From Bryobacterales bacterium (GTDB taxonomy: Bacteria; Acidobacteriota; Terriglobia; Bryobacterales; Bryobacteraceae), in contig JADLDI010000118.1 in NCBI GenBank assembly GCA_020846745.1, positions 1 through 45,333 of the forward strand: DNA of 45,333 nucleotides, read 5' to 3'. Below the pieces are notes generated by a model. That model made no database searches. It saw nothing but the letters and a program-made list of their open reading frames with translations, and was not told the origin of the DNA. This document shows positions 32,630 to 40,770 of this stretch, piece by piece; the stretch's first letter is position 1; every line of letters begins with the position of its first letter. The position numbers and the translations under genes are program-made.

Positions 32630-33265
32630 TCACAACTCCACCGGCACATCCAAGCTCCGCCACAAGTACCAGCACGCCACACTCGACCACGGGCGCCACG
32701 GTTCCGCGATCGTTTGCATCTCAACGGGCTTCGGCAGGTCGGGCAAATCGTACACACGCTTCATGGCTTGACGAATGCCGTAATCGCCCACCGGCAGCAC
32801 ATCGGGCCGTTCGAGGGCGAACATCAGGAACATGTGCACGGTCCACACGCCGACCCCGCGCACCTGAGTCAGCCGCTCGATCACTTCCTCGTCCGCCAGG
32901 TTGGCCAGTTCCTCAAATACGATCTCGCCGGCAAAGGTGCGAGCCGCGAGGTCCCGTACGTATTCCGCCTTGCGCTGCGAAAGACCGAGTTTGCGCAGGC
33001 GGGGCATTTTGAGTCTAAGTACGGTTTCAGGCGTGATCTCGCCGCAGGCCGACTCCAAACGATCAAAAATCGTACCCGCCGCTCGGCCGTTCAACTGCTG
33101 AAACACGATCGACCTCGTAAGCGCCCAAAATGTAGGCGGACGGAATTGCATTTTATATGGCCCCACCCGCTCCATCACCGCCGTCAGCCGCTCGTCGCGC
33201 GCGCGCAAATGCGCCAATGCTTTCCTAACCGCAACGCGGTTGCTCAACCTTGCGTCCACTATCAT
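32630..33265 (-). CDS. DNA-3-methyladenine glycosylase II (AlkA-like)
   Basis: The 211-residue product carries the helix-hairpin-helix of HhH-GPD glycosylases, LTQVRGVGVWTVHMFLMFAL (about 132-151), and the catalytic Asp in LPVGDYGIR (Asp-161). SIVFQQLNGRAAGTIFDRL (52-70) is the usual preceding block. It removes alkylated bases from DNA. It lacks the N-terminal beta domain of E. coli AlkA, as many short bacterial forms do, and has no iron-sulfur cysteines. It stands 34 bases upstream of mazE on the same strand and is divergent from the VWA gene, with only 8 bases between the two start codons. Confidence 0.88.
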   Translation of the reverse strand: MIVDARLSNRVAVRKALAHLRARDERLTAVMERVGPYKMQFRPPTFWALTRSIVFQQLNGRAAGTIFDRLESACGEITPETVLRLKMPRLRKLGLSQRKAEYVRDLAARTFAGEIVFEELANLADEEVIERLTQVRGVGVWTVHMFLMFALERPDVLPVGDYGIRQAMKRVYDLPDLPKPVEMQTIAEPWRPWSSVACWYLWRSLDVPVEL

Positions 33266-33273
33266 GTCATTGT
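33260..33273 (+). promoter_or_regulatory. Leaderless-type -10 box before the VWA gene, lying in the alkA start codon
   Basis: TATCAT (33260-33265) precedes the ATG at 33274 by 8 bases. Bases 33263-33265 are also the start codon of the divergent glycosylase gene. No ribosome binding site is seen on either side. Confidence 0.4.
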
Positions 33274-34212
33274 ATGCGGCGCCTCTTTCTCCTCTCGGTA
33301 CCCGTGTGCCTCGCCTTAGCTTTAGCCTGGGCGCAGGAAGAAACCACCATCAAGGTGGACGTTGATCTTGTTAGTGTTCTGGCCTCCGTCCGGGACAAGA
33401 AGGGGACGTTCGTTAAGGATCTCAAGAAGGACGACTTCACGATCATTGAAGACGGCAAAAAGCAGGACCTCCGCTACTTCTCTCAGGAATCGAACCTGCC
33501 CATGACCATCGGCCTGCTGGTCGATGTCAGTAAGAGCCAGGAAAACCTGATCGAGATCGAAAAGCGCGCCGGAGCCCAGTTCTTCACCTCCGTGCTGAAG
33601 AATAAGGACATGGCGTTCCTGATCAGTTTCGGCTCCGAAGCCGAACTGCTCCAGGATCTCACCAATTCCCCACGCCTGCTCTCCAAGGGCTTGGATGGAC
33701 TGAGGCTGAACGCATCGGTCGGCGGATTCGGCCCCAGCCCCACCGGAGCCAAGCAGCGCGGCACGATCATGTACGACGCTGTCTACCTCGCCGCCAACGA
33801 GAAGCTGAAAGGCGAAGTCGGCCGCAAGGTCATCGTACTCATCACCGACGGGATGGACTTCGGCAGCCGCGTTTCTCGCGAAGAAGCCATTGCTGCGGCG
33901 CACAAAGCCGATGCGATTATCTACAGCATCTACTATGTCGATCCGCGCGCATACGGCTGGGGCGGCTACTCCGACGGCGATCTAAAGCGTATGTCGGAGG
34001 AAACCGGTGGCCGAGTGTTCCGCGTGGACCGCAGGAATACGCTCGAAGACATCTTCCAGCAGATCCAGGAAGAGATGCGTAGCCAGTATGCTCTGGGCTA
34101 CGCCTCCTCGAACGCCAAGAAAGACGGATCGTTCCGCAAGATCGAAATCCACACTGCAAACAAGGACCTCAAGGTCCAGGCCCGCAAAGGCTACTACGCA
34201 GGCAAAAGCTAG
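33274..34212 (+). CDS. Secreted VWA protein, VWFA-related acidobacterial domain
   Basis: The 312-residue product has a signal peptide (MRRLFLLSVPVCLALALAWAQ), then a short beta domain (IKVDVDLVSVLASVRDKKGT, FTIIEDGKKQDL) and a von Willebrand A domain. The metal-site motif is DVSKS in LLVDVSKSQ (DxSxS), with TDG in VLITDGMDFGS. It ends with YALGYASSNAKKDGSFRKIE. This layout is the TIGR03436-type acidobacterial VWA family. It is predicted to be periplasmic or surface-bound and to bind a protein partner through the Mg site. The MoxR ATPase gene follows 39 bases downstream. MoxR/VWA pairs are often functional partners, though usually the VWA partner is cytoplasmic. Confidence 0.88.
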   Translation: MRRLFLLSVPVCLALALAWAQEETTIKVDVDLVSVLASVRDKKGTFVKDLKKDDFTIIEDGKKQDLRYFSQESNLPMTIGLLVDVSKSQENLIEIEKRAGAQFFTSVLKNKDMAFLISFGSEAELLQDLTNSPRLLSKGLDGLRLNASVGGFGPSPTGAKQRGTIMYDAVYLAANEKLKGEVGRKVIVLITDGMDFGSRVSREEAIAAAHKADAIIYSIYYVDPRAYGWGGYSDGDLKRMSEETGGRVFRVDRRNTLEDIFQQIQEEMRSQYALGYASSNAKKDGSFRKIEIHTANKDLKVQARKGYYAGKS

Positions 34213-34239
34213 AGCGACAGCCGCAGCAACCGCCCCTGA

Positions 34240-34251
34240 TATCATTGACTT
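34240..34251 (+). promoter_or_regulatory. Leaderless-type -10 box before the MoxR gene
   Basis: TATCAT (34240-34245) stands 6 bases before the ATG. No ribosome binding site lies between. It repeats the hexamer found before the VWA gene. Confidence 0.4.
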
Positions 34252-35250
34252 ATGCCGCAGCGCGAGGGCAGCTCTGTGCTGAACGGAGCCGGAAACGGCG
34301 GGTCAGGGGCCGCCACCGCCGCCGTTGAGCGCCTTCGTCCGCTCGAAACTTCGCTTGAATCGGTAATCCGCGGCAAACCCGACGTCGTCCGCCTCTCAAT
34401 CGTCTGCCTGTTGGCGAAGGGCCACCTGCTGATTGAAGACGTGCCGGGCGTGGGCAAGACCACACTCGCACAGGGGTTGGCGCGGTCGGTCCAGTGCACT
34501 TTTCACCGGCTGCAGTTCACGGCAGACATGCTGCCTTCCGACGTCCTGGGTGTCACCATCTACAACGCCCATTCCGGCGAATTCGAGTTCAAACAAGGCC
34601 CGATTTTCACCAATTTCCTGCTCGCCGACGAAATTAACCGCTCGACGCCCAAAACACAGTCGGCACTACTGGAAGCCATGAACGAATTGCAGGTCACCAT
34701 CGACGGCCGCAGCTATACCCTGCCCCCGCCGTTTATGGTCGTCGCCACGCAGAACCCGATCGAACATCACGGCACCTATCCGCTGCCAGAATCGCAACTC
34801 GACCGGTTCCTGCTGCGGCTCCGCATCGGCTACCCCGATCTCACGTCCGAGCGAGAGATCGTCCGCCGCCGCGACTTCGGCGTTTACCTGCCCAACCCCG
34901 TCCTGAACGCAGACGATATTCTGCAATTGCAAGCCTTGGTGGAGCAGGTTTCGGTCGACGACGCTCTGGTGGATTACCTGCTAACGGTGGTGGACCGGAC
35001 ACGCAACCACGAATCGCTTGCACTTGGAGTTTCCCCGCGTGGGGCGCAGGCATTGTTCCGGGCTACGCAGGCTCTTGCTCTACTCGAGGGGCGTGACTAC
35101 GCAATTCCCGATGACATCAAGCGGCTTGTGATTCCGGTGTTTGCTCACCGCGTTACGATCAATCCGCGCCTGTCGATCGCGCAACGCGGTCCTGTTGCGG
35201 CCGCGGCCATTTTGCAGGAAATTCTGACGCAGATCGAAGTACCGCTGTAA
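34252..35250 (+). CDS. MoxR-family AAA+ ATPase
   Basis: The 332-residue product has Walker A (DVPGVGKTTLAQG, about 63-75), Walker B (FLLADEINRSTPKTQSALLE, about 122-141), sensor I (VVATQNPIEHHGTYPLPESQ) and the C-terminal lid. This is the MRP/RavA-like MoxR group, which acts as a chaperone in maturing protein complexes, usually with a VWA-domain partner. The VWA gene is directly upstream, but its product is exported, so a cytoplasmic partner such as a DUF58 protein would be expected and is missing here. The first 25 residues are low-complexity Gly/Ala-rich. The gene probably has its own promoter (TATCAT box). Confidence 0.92.
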   Translation: MPQREGSSVLNGAGNGGSGAATAAVERLRPLETSLESVIRGKPDVVRLSIVCLLAKGHLLIEDVPGVGKTTLAQGLARSVQCTFHRLQFTADMLPSDVLGVTIYNAHSGEFEFKQGPIFTNFLLADEINRSTPKTQSALLEAMNELQVTIDGRSYTLPPPFMVVATQNPIEHHGTYPLPESQLDRFLLRLRIGYPDLTSEREIVRRRDFGVYLPNPVLNADDILQLQALVEQVSVDDALVDYLLTVVDRTRNHESLALGVSPRGAQALFRATQALALLEGRDYAIPDDIKRLVIPVFAHRVTINPRLSIAQRGPVAAAAILQEILTQIEVPL

Positions 35251-35279
35251 GGCACAACTGCTCACCTGTCGACTCGCGC

Positions 35280-35291
35280 TACGATGGGCGC
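35280..35291 (+). promoter_or_regulatory. Leaderless-type -10 box before the GH2 gene
   Basis: TACGAT (35280-35285) stands 6 bases before the ATG. No ribosome binding site is present. Confidence 0.4.
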
Positions 35292-37067
35292 ATGTGGCGT
35301 TTTTCCGTCATCCTCCTCTGTTTCACCTTTATTGGCTCGGCTGCCGATATTCCACGGCCCGAGTATCCGCAGCCCCAGTTTGAGCGCGAACGCTGGCTAT
35401 CCCTCAACGGGACCTGGGATTTCGAGTTCGACGACGCCAATGCCGGCGAACCGCGCACGTTCGGACGCAAGATTCTGGTGCCTTACGCGTTTGAAACTAA
35501 GATGAGCGGCATCGGCGACACCGGCTTTCATCCATGGGTGTGGTACCGCCGTACAGTCAATGTGCCCGATGCGTGGCGCGGGCAGCGCATCCTGCTGCAC
35601 TTCGGCGCCGTGGATTATCGGGCATGGGTGTGGGTGAACGGAAAGCTCGCGGGGTCGCACGAGGGCGGGCACACGCCGTTCCGATTCGATATAACCGACT
35701 TGGCCAAGCCCGGAACGAACACCATCACCGTGAAAGCCGAAGACCCGCCGCAGGACCGGTTTATTCCCCGCGGCAAGCAGTATTGGGAACTCAAATCGCG
35801 AGGCATTTTCTACACACGCACCACCGGCATCTGGCAACCGGTGTGGCTGGAAGCGACCGGGGACGCCTACTTAGACAAGGTGCGAATTACGTCATTCATC
35901 GACGGGCGCATCCGGATGGAGGCGAAGGTCCTGAGAGCGAAGCCGAACCTGGAGTTTGTTGCGAAAGCTACGTTTCGGAATCAGGAAGTAGCCGGCGGGC
36001 AGGTAGCTGTACGGGGCCCGGGCGCGCATCTCGAGCTGCGCGTGCCGAACCCCCAGCTGTGGATGGTTAACTCTCCCAACCTATATGATTTGACGTTCGA
36101 GTTGCGCAGCGGAGGTACAGTGCTCGACCGCGTCAAGTCCTACACCGGGCTGCGCGAGATTGCGATCTCCAACGGTCGCGTGTGGATCAACGGGCGTTCA
36201 GTTTATTTGAAATGGGTGCTCGATCAGGGGTATTGGCCGGAGTCGACCATCACGCCGCCCACCGATGACGCTATGGTGTTCGACATCAAGGCCACGCAGG
36301 ACATGGGTTTCAACGGCTGCCGCAAACATCAGAAAGTGGAAGATCCGCGGTTCCTCTACTGGGCCGACAAGATGGGGTTCCTCGTGTCGGGCGAGATGGC
36401 GAATGCCTATGAGTTCGACCCCGATTACGCCGCGCGCTTCACGCGCGAATGGCTGGAAGCCGTGGAGCGCGACTACAACCATCCCTCCGTGATCATGTGG
36501 GTACCGATCAACGAAAGCTGGGGCACGCCGAACCTGCGCGACCCGCAGCAGCAGAATCATCTCCGCTCGAATTATTGGCTGACGAAGTCGCTCGACTCCA
36601 CGCGCCCAGTCGTGGAGAATGACGGCTGGGAACACGTCGACACCTTGGACCTGTTTACCATCCACGACTATGCCGCCTCGGGCGCGGCGCTGCTCAAGAA
36701 ATACAAAGACCTCGGCAAACGGGGCGCGCGCATTCCGGACAATGGCCGTGCCATCTTCGCGCCGGGCAATTCCTATAACGGCGCGCCGTTCCTGCTGTCG
36801 GAGTTCGGCGGTATTGCCTACATCCCCTCCGATGCGAAGGTGCCCGGTGATGCCTGGGGCTACGCGGGCGTGGAGAAGACGCGCGAATCGGCCATTGAAC
36901 GGCTGCGCGGCATCTATGAGGCCATCGCGCAAATCCCCGCGTTCGCCGGATTCTGCTATACGCAGATCACCGACGTCGAGCAGGAAGTGAATGGCTTGCT
37001 GACCTACGACCGCAAGATGAAGTTCGATCCCAAGGTGATCAAAGAAATCAACGCGCTGATCCCCTAA
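35292..37067 (+). CDS. Exported glycoside hydrolase family 2 enzyme
   Basis: The 591-residue product has a signal peptide (MWRFSVILLCFTFIGSAA), a GH2 sugar-binding jelly-roll (LNGTWDFEFDDANAG, GFHPWVWYRRTVNVP, VWVNGKLAGSHEGGHTPF) and an Ig-like middle. The TIM barrel has the acid/base Glu in INESWG (Glu-408) and the nucleophile in LLSEFGG (Glu-504). GH2 enzymes act as beta-galactosidases, beta-glucuronidases or beta-mannosidases. The compact form without C-terminal beta domains fits beta-glucuronidase- or galactosidase-like soil enzymes, but the substrate cannot be fixed. Export points to periplasmic degradation of oligosaccharides, with an exported epimerase gene next in the same direction. 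Confidence 0.92.
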   Translation: MWRFSVILLCFTFIGSAADIPRPEYPQPQFERERWLSLNGTWDFEFDDANAGEPRTFGRKILVPYAFETKMSGIGDTGFHPWVWYRRTVNVPDAWRGQRILLHFGAVDYRAWVWVNGKLAGSHEGGHTPFRFDITDLAKPGTNTITVKAEDPPQDRFIPRGKQYWELKSRGIFYTRTTGIWQPVWLEATGDAYLDKVRITSFIDGRIRMEAKVLRAKPNLEFVAKATFRNQEVAGGQVAVRGPGAHLELRVPNPQLWMVNSPNLYDLTFELRSGGTVLDRVKSYTGLREIAISNGRVWINGRSVYLKWVLDQGYWPESTITPPTDDAMVFDIKATQDMGFNGCRKHQKVEDPRFLYWADKMGFLVSGEMANAYEFDPDYAARFTREWLEAVERDYNHPSVIMWVPINESWGTPNLRDPQQQNHLRSNYWLTKSLDSTRPVVENDGWEHVDTLDLFTIHDYAASGAALLKKYKDLGKRGARIPDNGRAIFAPGNSYNGAPFLLSEFGGIAYIPSDAKVPGDAWGYAGVEKTRESAIERLRGIYEAIAQIPAFAGFCYTQITDVEQEVNGLLTYDRKMKFDPKVIKEINALIP

Positions 37068-37197
37068 CGGCGGCAATGAGCAGCGAAGGGCGCGCGCTCG
37101 TGGAACTCGACCGTATGCCCGTCGAAATCAGCGTTTTGATCGCCCGCGTCGACTTGCGGGTTGGAATCAACCGCCTGGCAAGTAGATACTGGATTTC

Positions 37198-38514
37198 ATG
37201 TCCGCCGCCCACGCAAAGACTCTACCACTTAGCCGCCGCCTGTTCGGAACCTTGTTGCCATGCGCTCCGTTCGCCGCAGCGGCCGCCGCGACCGCACCGC
37301 AGCGGTTCGACTATCCGGCAACGCGCGCCAAGTACCGTAAGGACTTGTTCGAGGACTACCTACCCTTCCACGAGAAATACGTGGTCGATAAGAAGTACGG
37401 CGGCTTCCATTGCACCGTCAAGCCGAACGGCGAGCTGATCTCGCCCGAGAAGACGGCGTGGTACGAAGGCCGCGGCACATGGGTCTTCTCGTTCCTCTAT
37501 AACAATCTCGCCAAGGAACAGAAGTATCTCGACATTGCCGCCGGGTCGCTAAAGCTGATCGAGAAATGCCGCCCGAAGGGTCCCGACGAGATGTGGCCCA
37601 AGGCGATCAGGCAGGACGGCTCGCCCGCGAGTTCGCCGGATATCGAGGTTTATGGCGACCTCTTCATCGCGGAAGGGATGGCGGAGTTTTCAAAGGCGGT
37701 CGGCGACCGCAAGTACTGGGACGACGCCAGGCAGATCGTGCTCAAGTGCGTTCGCCGGTTCGACCGTCCCGATTACAACCCGGGGATCGGTAAAACCTAC
37801 CTCGGCCCGGAGGCGCGCCCGTTCCCCGGCGCTCGTGTCCTGGGCGTGTGGATGGTCATGATCCGCGCCACCACACAAATGCTCCGCACCCGCCCCGACG
37901 CGGACCTGCAAAAGGTGAACGATCGGTGTGTGGACGCAATCCTCAACAAGCACTACAACCCCCGGTTTCGCTTATTGAACGAGTTGATAAACCACGACTT
38001 CTCGCGCCCCGAGAACGAATACGAGCGCTTCTGCTACGCCGGGCATGCGATGGAGACGCTGTGGATGGTGCTCGATGAAGCGGTCCGCCGCAAAGACAAC
38101 GCACTGTTCGATAAAACAGCAGCGGTGTTCCGCCGCCATTGCGAAGTCTCGCAGGACCGTGTTTACGGCGGCCTGTTCCGCAACCTCCGCAATGTCGACA
38201 CCAACGACTGGACGATGGATAAGACTCTGTTCCCACACCAGGAAGCGCTCATCGGGTCGCTGCTGATGGTGGAACAAACCGGCGACGCGTGGGCGCGCGA
38301 CTTCTACACCGAGTTAGATCAGTACACGCGAGCGCACTTCCCGATGAAAAAGATCGGGTCACCCTTGTGGCAGGTAATCGGCAACCGGCAGGTGGATTTG
38401 ACGCCCGACATGAAGCGTGCCGAAAACTATCACCACGCGCGCTACCTTATGCTGAACTTACTAACCACAGAGCGATTGTTACAACGTAACGGCCGCCCGG
38501 CGCGCCTCCGATAA
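37198..38514 (+). CDS. Exported AGE-family (N-acylglucosamine 2-epimerase-like) protein
   Basis: The 438-residue product has the (alpha/alpha)6-barrel pattern of the N-acylglucosamine 2-epimerase/cellobiose epimerase superfamily. Repeated helix-loop blocks include KYGGFHCTVKPNGELIS, KTAWYEGRGTWVFSFLYNNL, EVYGDLFIAEGMAEF, NPGIGKTYLGPEARPFPGAR and RFCYAGHAMETLWMVLDEA. Several aromatic and His residues typical of the sugar site are present (YAGHAMET, WTMDKTLFPHQEA). Members epimerise sugars at C2 or isomerise them; this one could act on a mannose- or glucose-type residue. The N-terminus SRRLFGTLLPCAPFAAAAAA looks like a Tat-type export signal. It follows the GH2 gene by 130 bases and converges on the aldolase-like gene with a 9-base gap. 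Confidence 0.85.
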   Translation: MSAAHAKTLPLSRRLFGTLLPCAPFAAAAAATAPQRFDYPATRAKYRKDLFEDYLPFHEKYVVDKKYGGFHCTVKPNGELISPEKTAWYEGRGTWVFSFLYNNLAKEQKYLDIAAGSLKLIEKCRPKGPDEMWPKAIRQDGSPASSPDIEVYGDLFIAEGMAEFSKAVGDRKYWDDARQIVLKCVRRFDRPDYNPGIGKTYLGPEARPFPGARVLGVWMVMIRATTQMLRTRPDADLQKVNDRCVDAILNKHYNPRFRLLNELINHDFSRPENEYERFCYAGHAMETLWMVLDEAVRRKDNALFDKTAAVFRRHCEVSQDRVYGGLFRNLRNVDTNDWTMDKTLFPHQEALIGSLLMVEQTGDAWARDFYTELDQYTRAHFPMKKIGSPLWQVIGNRQVDLTPDMKRAENYHHARYLMLNLLTTERLLQRNGRPARLR

Positions 38515-38523
38515 ACCCAAACT

Positions 38524-39624
38524 TTATCGCCGCCCCGTCCGCCCCGGTATCGCCCAAACGTCCACCAGCACGCCATCACTCAACACGCACATCTCATCGT
38601 GCAAACACACGGTGCTGTCCGTGTACCCCGGAATAAACGTCACCGTATCGCCCACGCGATGCCGATCATCCGCTTCGGCGACCTCGATATTGCCGTGCTC
38701 GGCCGAGAGCACCAGGCTCTTGATCGGGCCAACGCCCAGCGGCTTCGGCTGCCCGTGCTGCACGCTCATGGTCTTAAACCCGCCGTCCACGATAATCCGC
38801 GTCGCACTCGGGCGGCTCACCACGCGCGTCAGAATCGTCAGCGCGAACTCGTGGTCCAGCCCCCATTTCTCGTAACTCAAATCGGAGAACACGCCGCCGC
38901 CGGCCTGCACCTCGGTCAACCCGCTCAGCGGTGCCGACATCCGGAACGTCCCGCTGCCGCTCGCGCTCACGATCTCGATCGGAATACCCCGCGCCCGGCA
39001 CATCCCCGCCGTCTCCGTCAGCCGCCCGATCGACCCGCTGATCTGCTCTTGCTTCGCGTCGCCTTCATACGCCAGCACGTGCCCTTCCCAGCCCATCAAC
39101 CCGCTCAGGTGCAAGCCCGGCAATGTCGTAATGGTCTTCGCCAGCGCCACCGTCGGCTCGCCGGGCGCGATGCCGCAACGGTTCATCCCGACGTCCACTT
39201 CGATCAGCACGTGCACCTTCACGCCTTCGGCCTCGGCCGCCGCGTTCATCGCTCGCGCGTGATCCTCGCTATCGGTCGCCGCGATAATTGGAGCTTTTCC
39301 GGCCAGCCGCGCCAGCCGCCGCAGTTTCCGCTCCCCCGCTACCTGGTTCGCGATCAGCACGTTTCCCACGCCCGCCGCCACCATCGCCTCTGCTTCATAA
39401 AGCGTCGCGCACGTCACCCCGATCGCTCCCGCCGCTACCGCCTCCTTCGCCAGTGGCGGAGCCTTCTGCCCCTTCATATGCGGACGCCAGGCCAGCCCGT
39501 GCTTCGCCGTTATGTAGCCGGCCATGCGCTTCACGTTCCTCCGGTACGCGTCCAGGTCCAGACACAGGGCCGGCGTTTCCAGTTGTGCGAGCGGCAAGCC
39601 GATCGCGTCTTTATTTGCACTCAT
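38524..39624 (-). CDS. D-threonine-aldolase-like PLP protein (alanine-racemase N-terminal fold)
   Basis: The 366-residue product has the fold-type III PLP barrel of alanine racemase and D-threonine aldolase. The PLP-binding Lys is in WRPHMKGQK (Lys-51), preceded by PALCLDLDAYRRNVKRMAGY. SGSGTFRM and VDGGFKTMS are later barrel motifs, and the C-terminal small domain ends PGYTDSTVCLHDE. D-threonine aldolases and D-serine dehydratases of this group need a divalent metal held by an HxD motif in the small domain. Here the pattern is Tyr-334, Thr, Asp-336, so the metal site may be altered. It could be an amino-acid aldolase, dehydratase or racemase. The ATG has no clear ribosome binding site. Confidence 0.85.
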   Translation of the reverse strand: MSANKDAIGLPLAQLETPALCLDLDAYRRNVKRMAGYITAKHGLAWRPHMKGQKAPPLAKEAVAAGAIGVTCATLYEAEAMVAAGVGNVLIANQVAGERKLRRLARLAGKAPIIAATDSEDHARAMNAAAEAEGVKVHVLIEVDVGMNRCGIAPGEPTVALAKTITTLPGLHLSGLMGWEGHVLAYEGDAKQEQISGSIGRLTETAGMCRARGIPIEIVSASGSGTFRMSAPLSGLTEVQAGGGVFSDLSYEKWGLDHEFALTILTRVVSRPSATRIIVDGGFKTMSVQHGQPKPLGVGPIKSLVLSAEHGNIEVAEADDRHRVGDTVTFIPGYTDSTVCLHDEMCVLSDGVLVDVWAIPGRTGRR

Positions 39625-39758
39625 TGGTTAGTCCATTATGCCGCGCCGCAACAGGGCGACCACAGTCCAAAGCCTTCTCGCCTCCCGTTTCTGGCTTCCA
39701 GTCTGTCGCTGCCTGATTGAAAACGCTCTGGGCACCCATCACACCCGCTCACGGAGCT

Positions 39759-39776
39759 ACGGTCGCGCTCGACCGT
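39759..39776. repeat. Short palindromic hairpin, REP-like
   Basis: ACGGTCG at 39759-39765 and CGACCGT at 39770-39776 form a perfect 7-base stem with a 4-base loop. It lies in the 165-base gap between the YpdA-type and aldolase-like genes. It shares the core ACGGTCGCG with a sequence at 45012-45035. It may be a dispersed palindromic element or a weak terminator; no T tract follows on the minus strand. Confidence 0.45.
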
Positions 39777-39789
39777 GGTACGCCTCACT

Positions 39790-40770
39790 TCAATTCGCCA
39801 ATTCCTCCGCAATAGCCTGTGCAATCTGCCCCCCGTGGAACCGCCCATTCTCAATGAAGATCTCGTTCGTGTGCATCCCCGCCACCAGTACCCCCGCCAA
39901 ATACATACCCTTCCGGGCGCTCTCGAGCGTCTTCGGATCGGTGTACGGCCGCCGTGTCACCGGATCGAACGTAATTCCATGAGCCGTCAGAAATTCGATG
40001 TCGGGATGATACCCGGTCATCGCAAAGACAAAATCATTCGCAACCTCAACTTCGCCTTCCGGCGTCTCGATCACGATCGTCCGCGGCTTAATCTCTTTCA
40101 CGCACGAGCTCAAGTAACCTTTAATCTCGCCATTCTTAATACGGTTATCGATATTCGGGCGGATCCAGTACTTAATCGAGTCCGATAGCTCCGGCCGGCG
40201 GTGGATCAGCGTCACCCGAGCGCCCGTCCACCATAGTTCCAGGGCCGCGATCGCCGCCGAGTTCTTACCCCCAATCACCGCGACGTCATGCCCGTAATAA
40301 GGGTGCGCTTCTTTGTAGTAATGAATCACCTTAGGCAGGTCCTCACCCGGGATGTTCAGGTAATTGGGACGGTCGTAATATCCCGTCGCCAGGATCACCT
40401 TCTGCGCCTGCCACAGCTTCTCTTCCCCCAGCCGGTTTGTCGTATGCACCGTGAAATCGCCGTCTTCCCCGCTGATACGGTTCACCGAGGTGTACTGCTC
40501 GACATTCAAGTGATAATGATTCGCCACCCGCCGGTAATACTTCAACGCCTCCGTGCGCGTAGGCTTCTCGCCCATCGACGTCATCGGGATATCGCCGATC
40601 TCGAGCAACTCAGGCGTCGTGAAGAACACCATGTTGGTCGGGTAGTGGTAGAGCGAGTTGACGACGCAGCCTTTGTCGAACAGCACGCAACCGATGTCGC
40701 GGCGCTCGAGTTCAATGCCGCAGGCGAGCCCTGTCGGGCCCGCGCCCACTACCGCGACCGTCGTCTTCAA
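39790..40770 (-). CDS. YpdA-family bacillithiol-disulfide reductase-like flavoprotein
   Basis: The 326-residue product has two dinucleotide-binding motifs, VAVVGAGPTGLACGIELERR (FAD, residues 5-24) and VAVIGGKNSAAIAALELWW (NADPH, about 163-181). The signature YPTNMVFFTTPELLEIGDIP belongs to the YpdA group, which reduces bacillithiol disulfide in organisms that use this thiol. The FAD-site Cys conserved in the group may be the one in FDKGCVVNS. No bacillithiol-synthesis gene is in the window. The start is TTG overlapping the alaS stop by 4 bases (TTGA), with GGAG about 8 bases upstream, so translation is coupled to alaS. The function is inferred from the family. Confidence 0.87.
   Translation of the reverse strand: MKTTVAVVGAGPTGLACGIELERRDIGCVLFDKGCVVNSLYHYPTNMVFFTTPELLEIGDIPMTSMGEKPTRTEALKYYRRVANHYHLNVEQYTSVNRISGEDGDFTVHTTNRLGEEKLWQAQKVILATGYYDRPNYLNIPGEDLPKVIHYYKEAHPYYGHDVAVIGGKNSAAIAALELWWTGARVTLIHRRPELSDSIKYWIRPNIDNRIKNGEIKGYLSSCVKEIKPRTIVIETPEGEVEVANDFVFAMTGYHPDIEFLTAHGITFDPVTRRPYTDPKTLESARKGMYLAGVLVAGMHTNEIFIENGRFHGGQIAQAIAEELAN

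Noticed and set aside
32596..32757. N-terminal extension of the MazE antitoxin
   Set aside because: It is Cys/Arg-rich sequence overlapping the glycosylase gene; the AbrB-type domain begins at the ATG at 32595.
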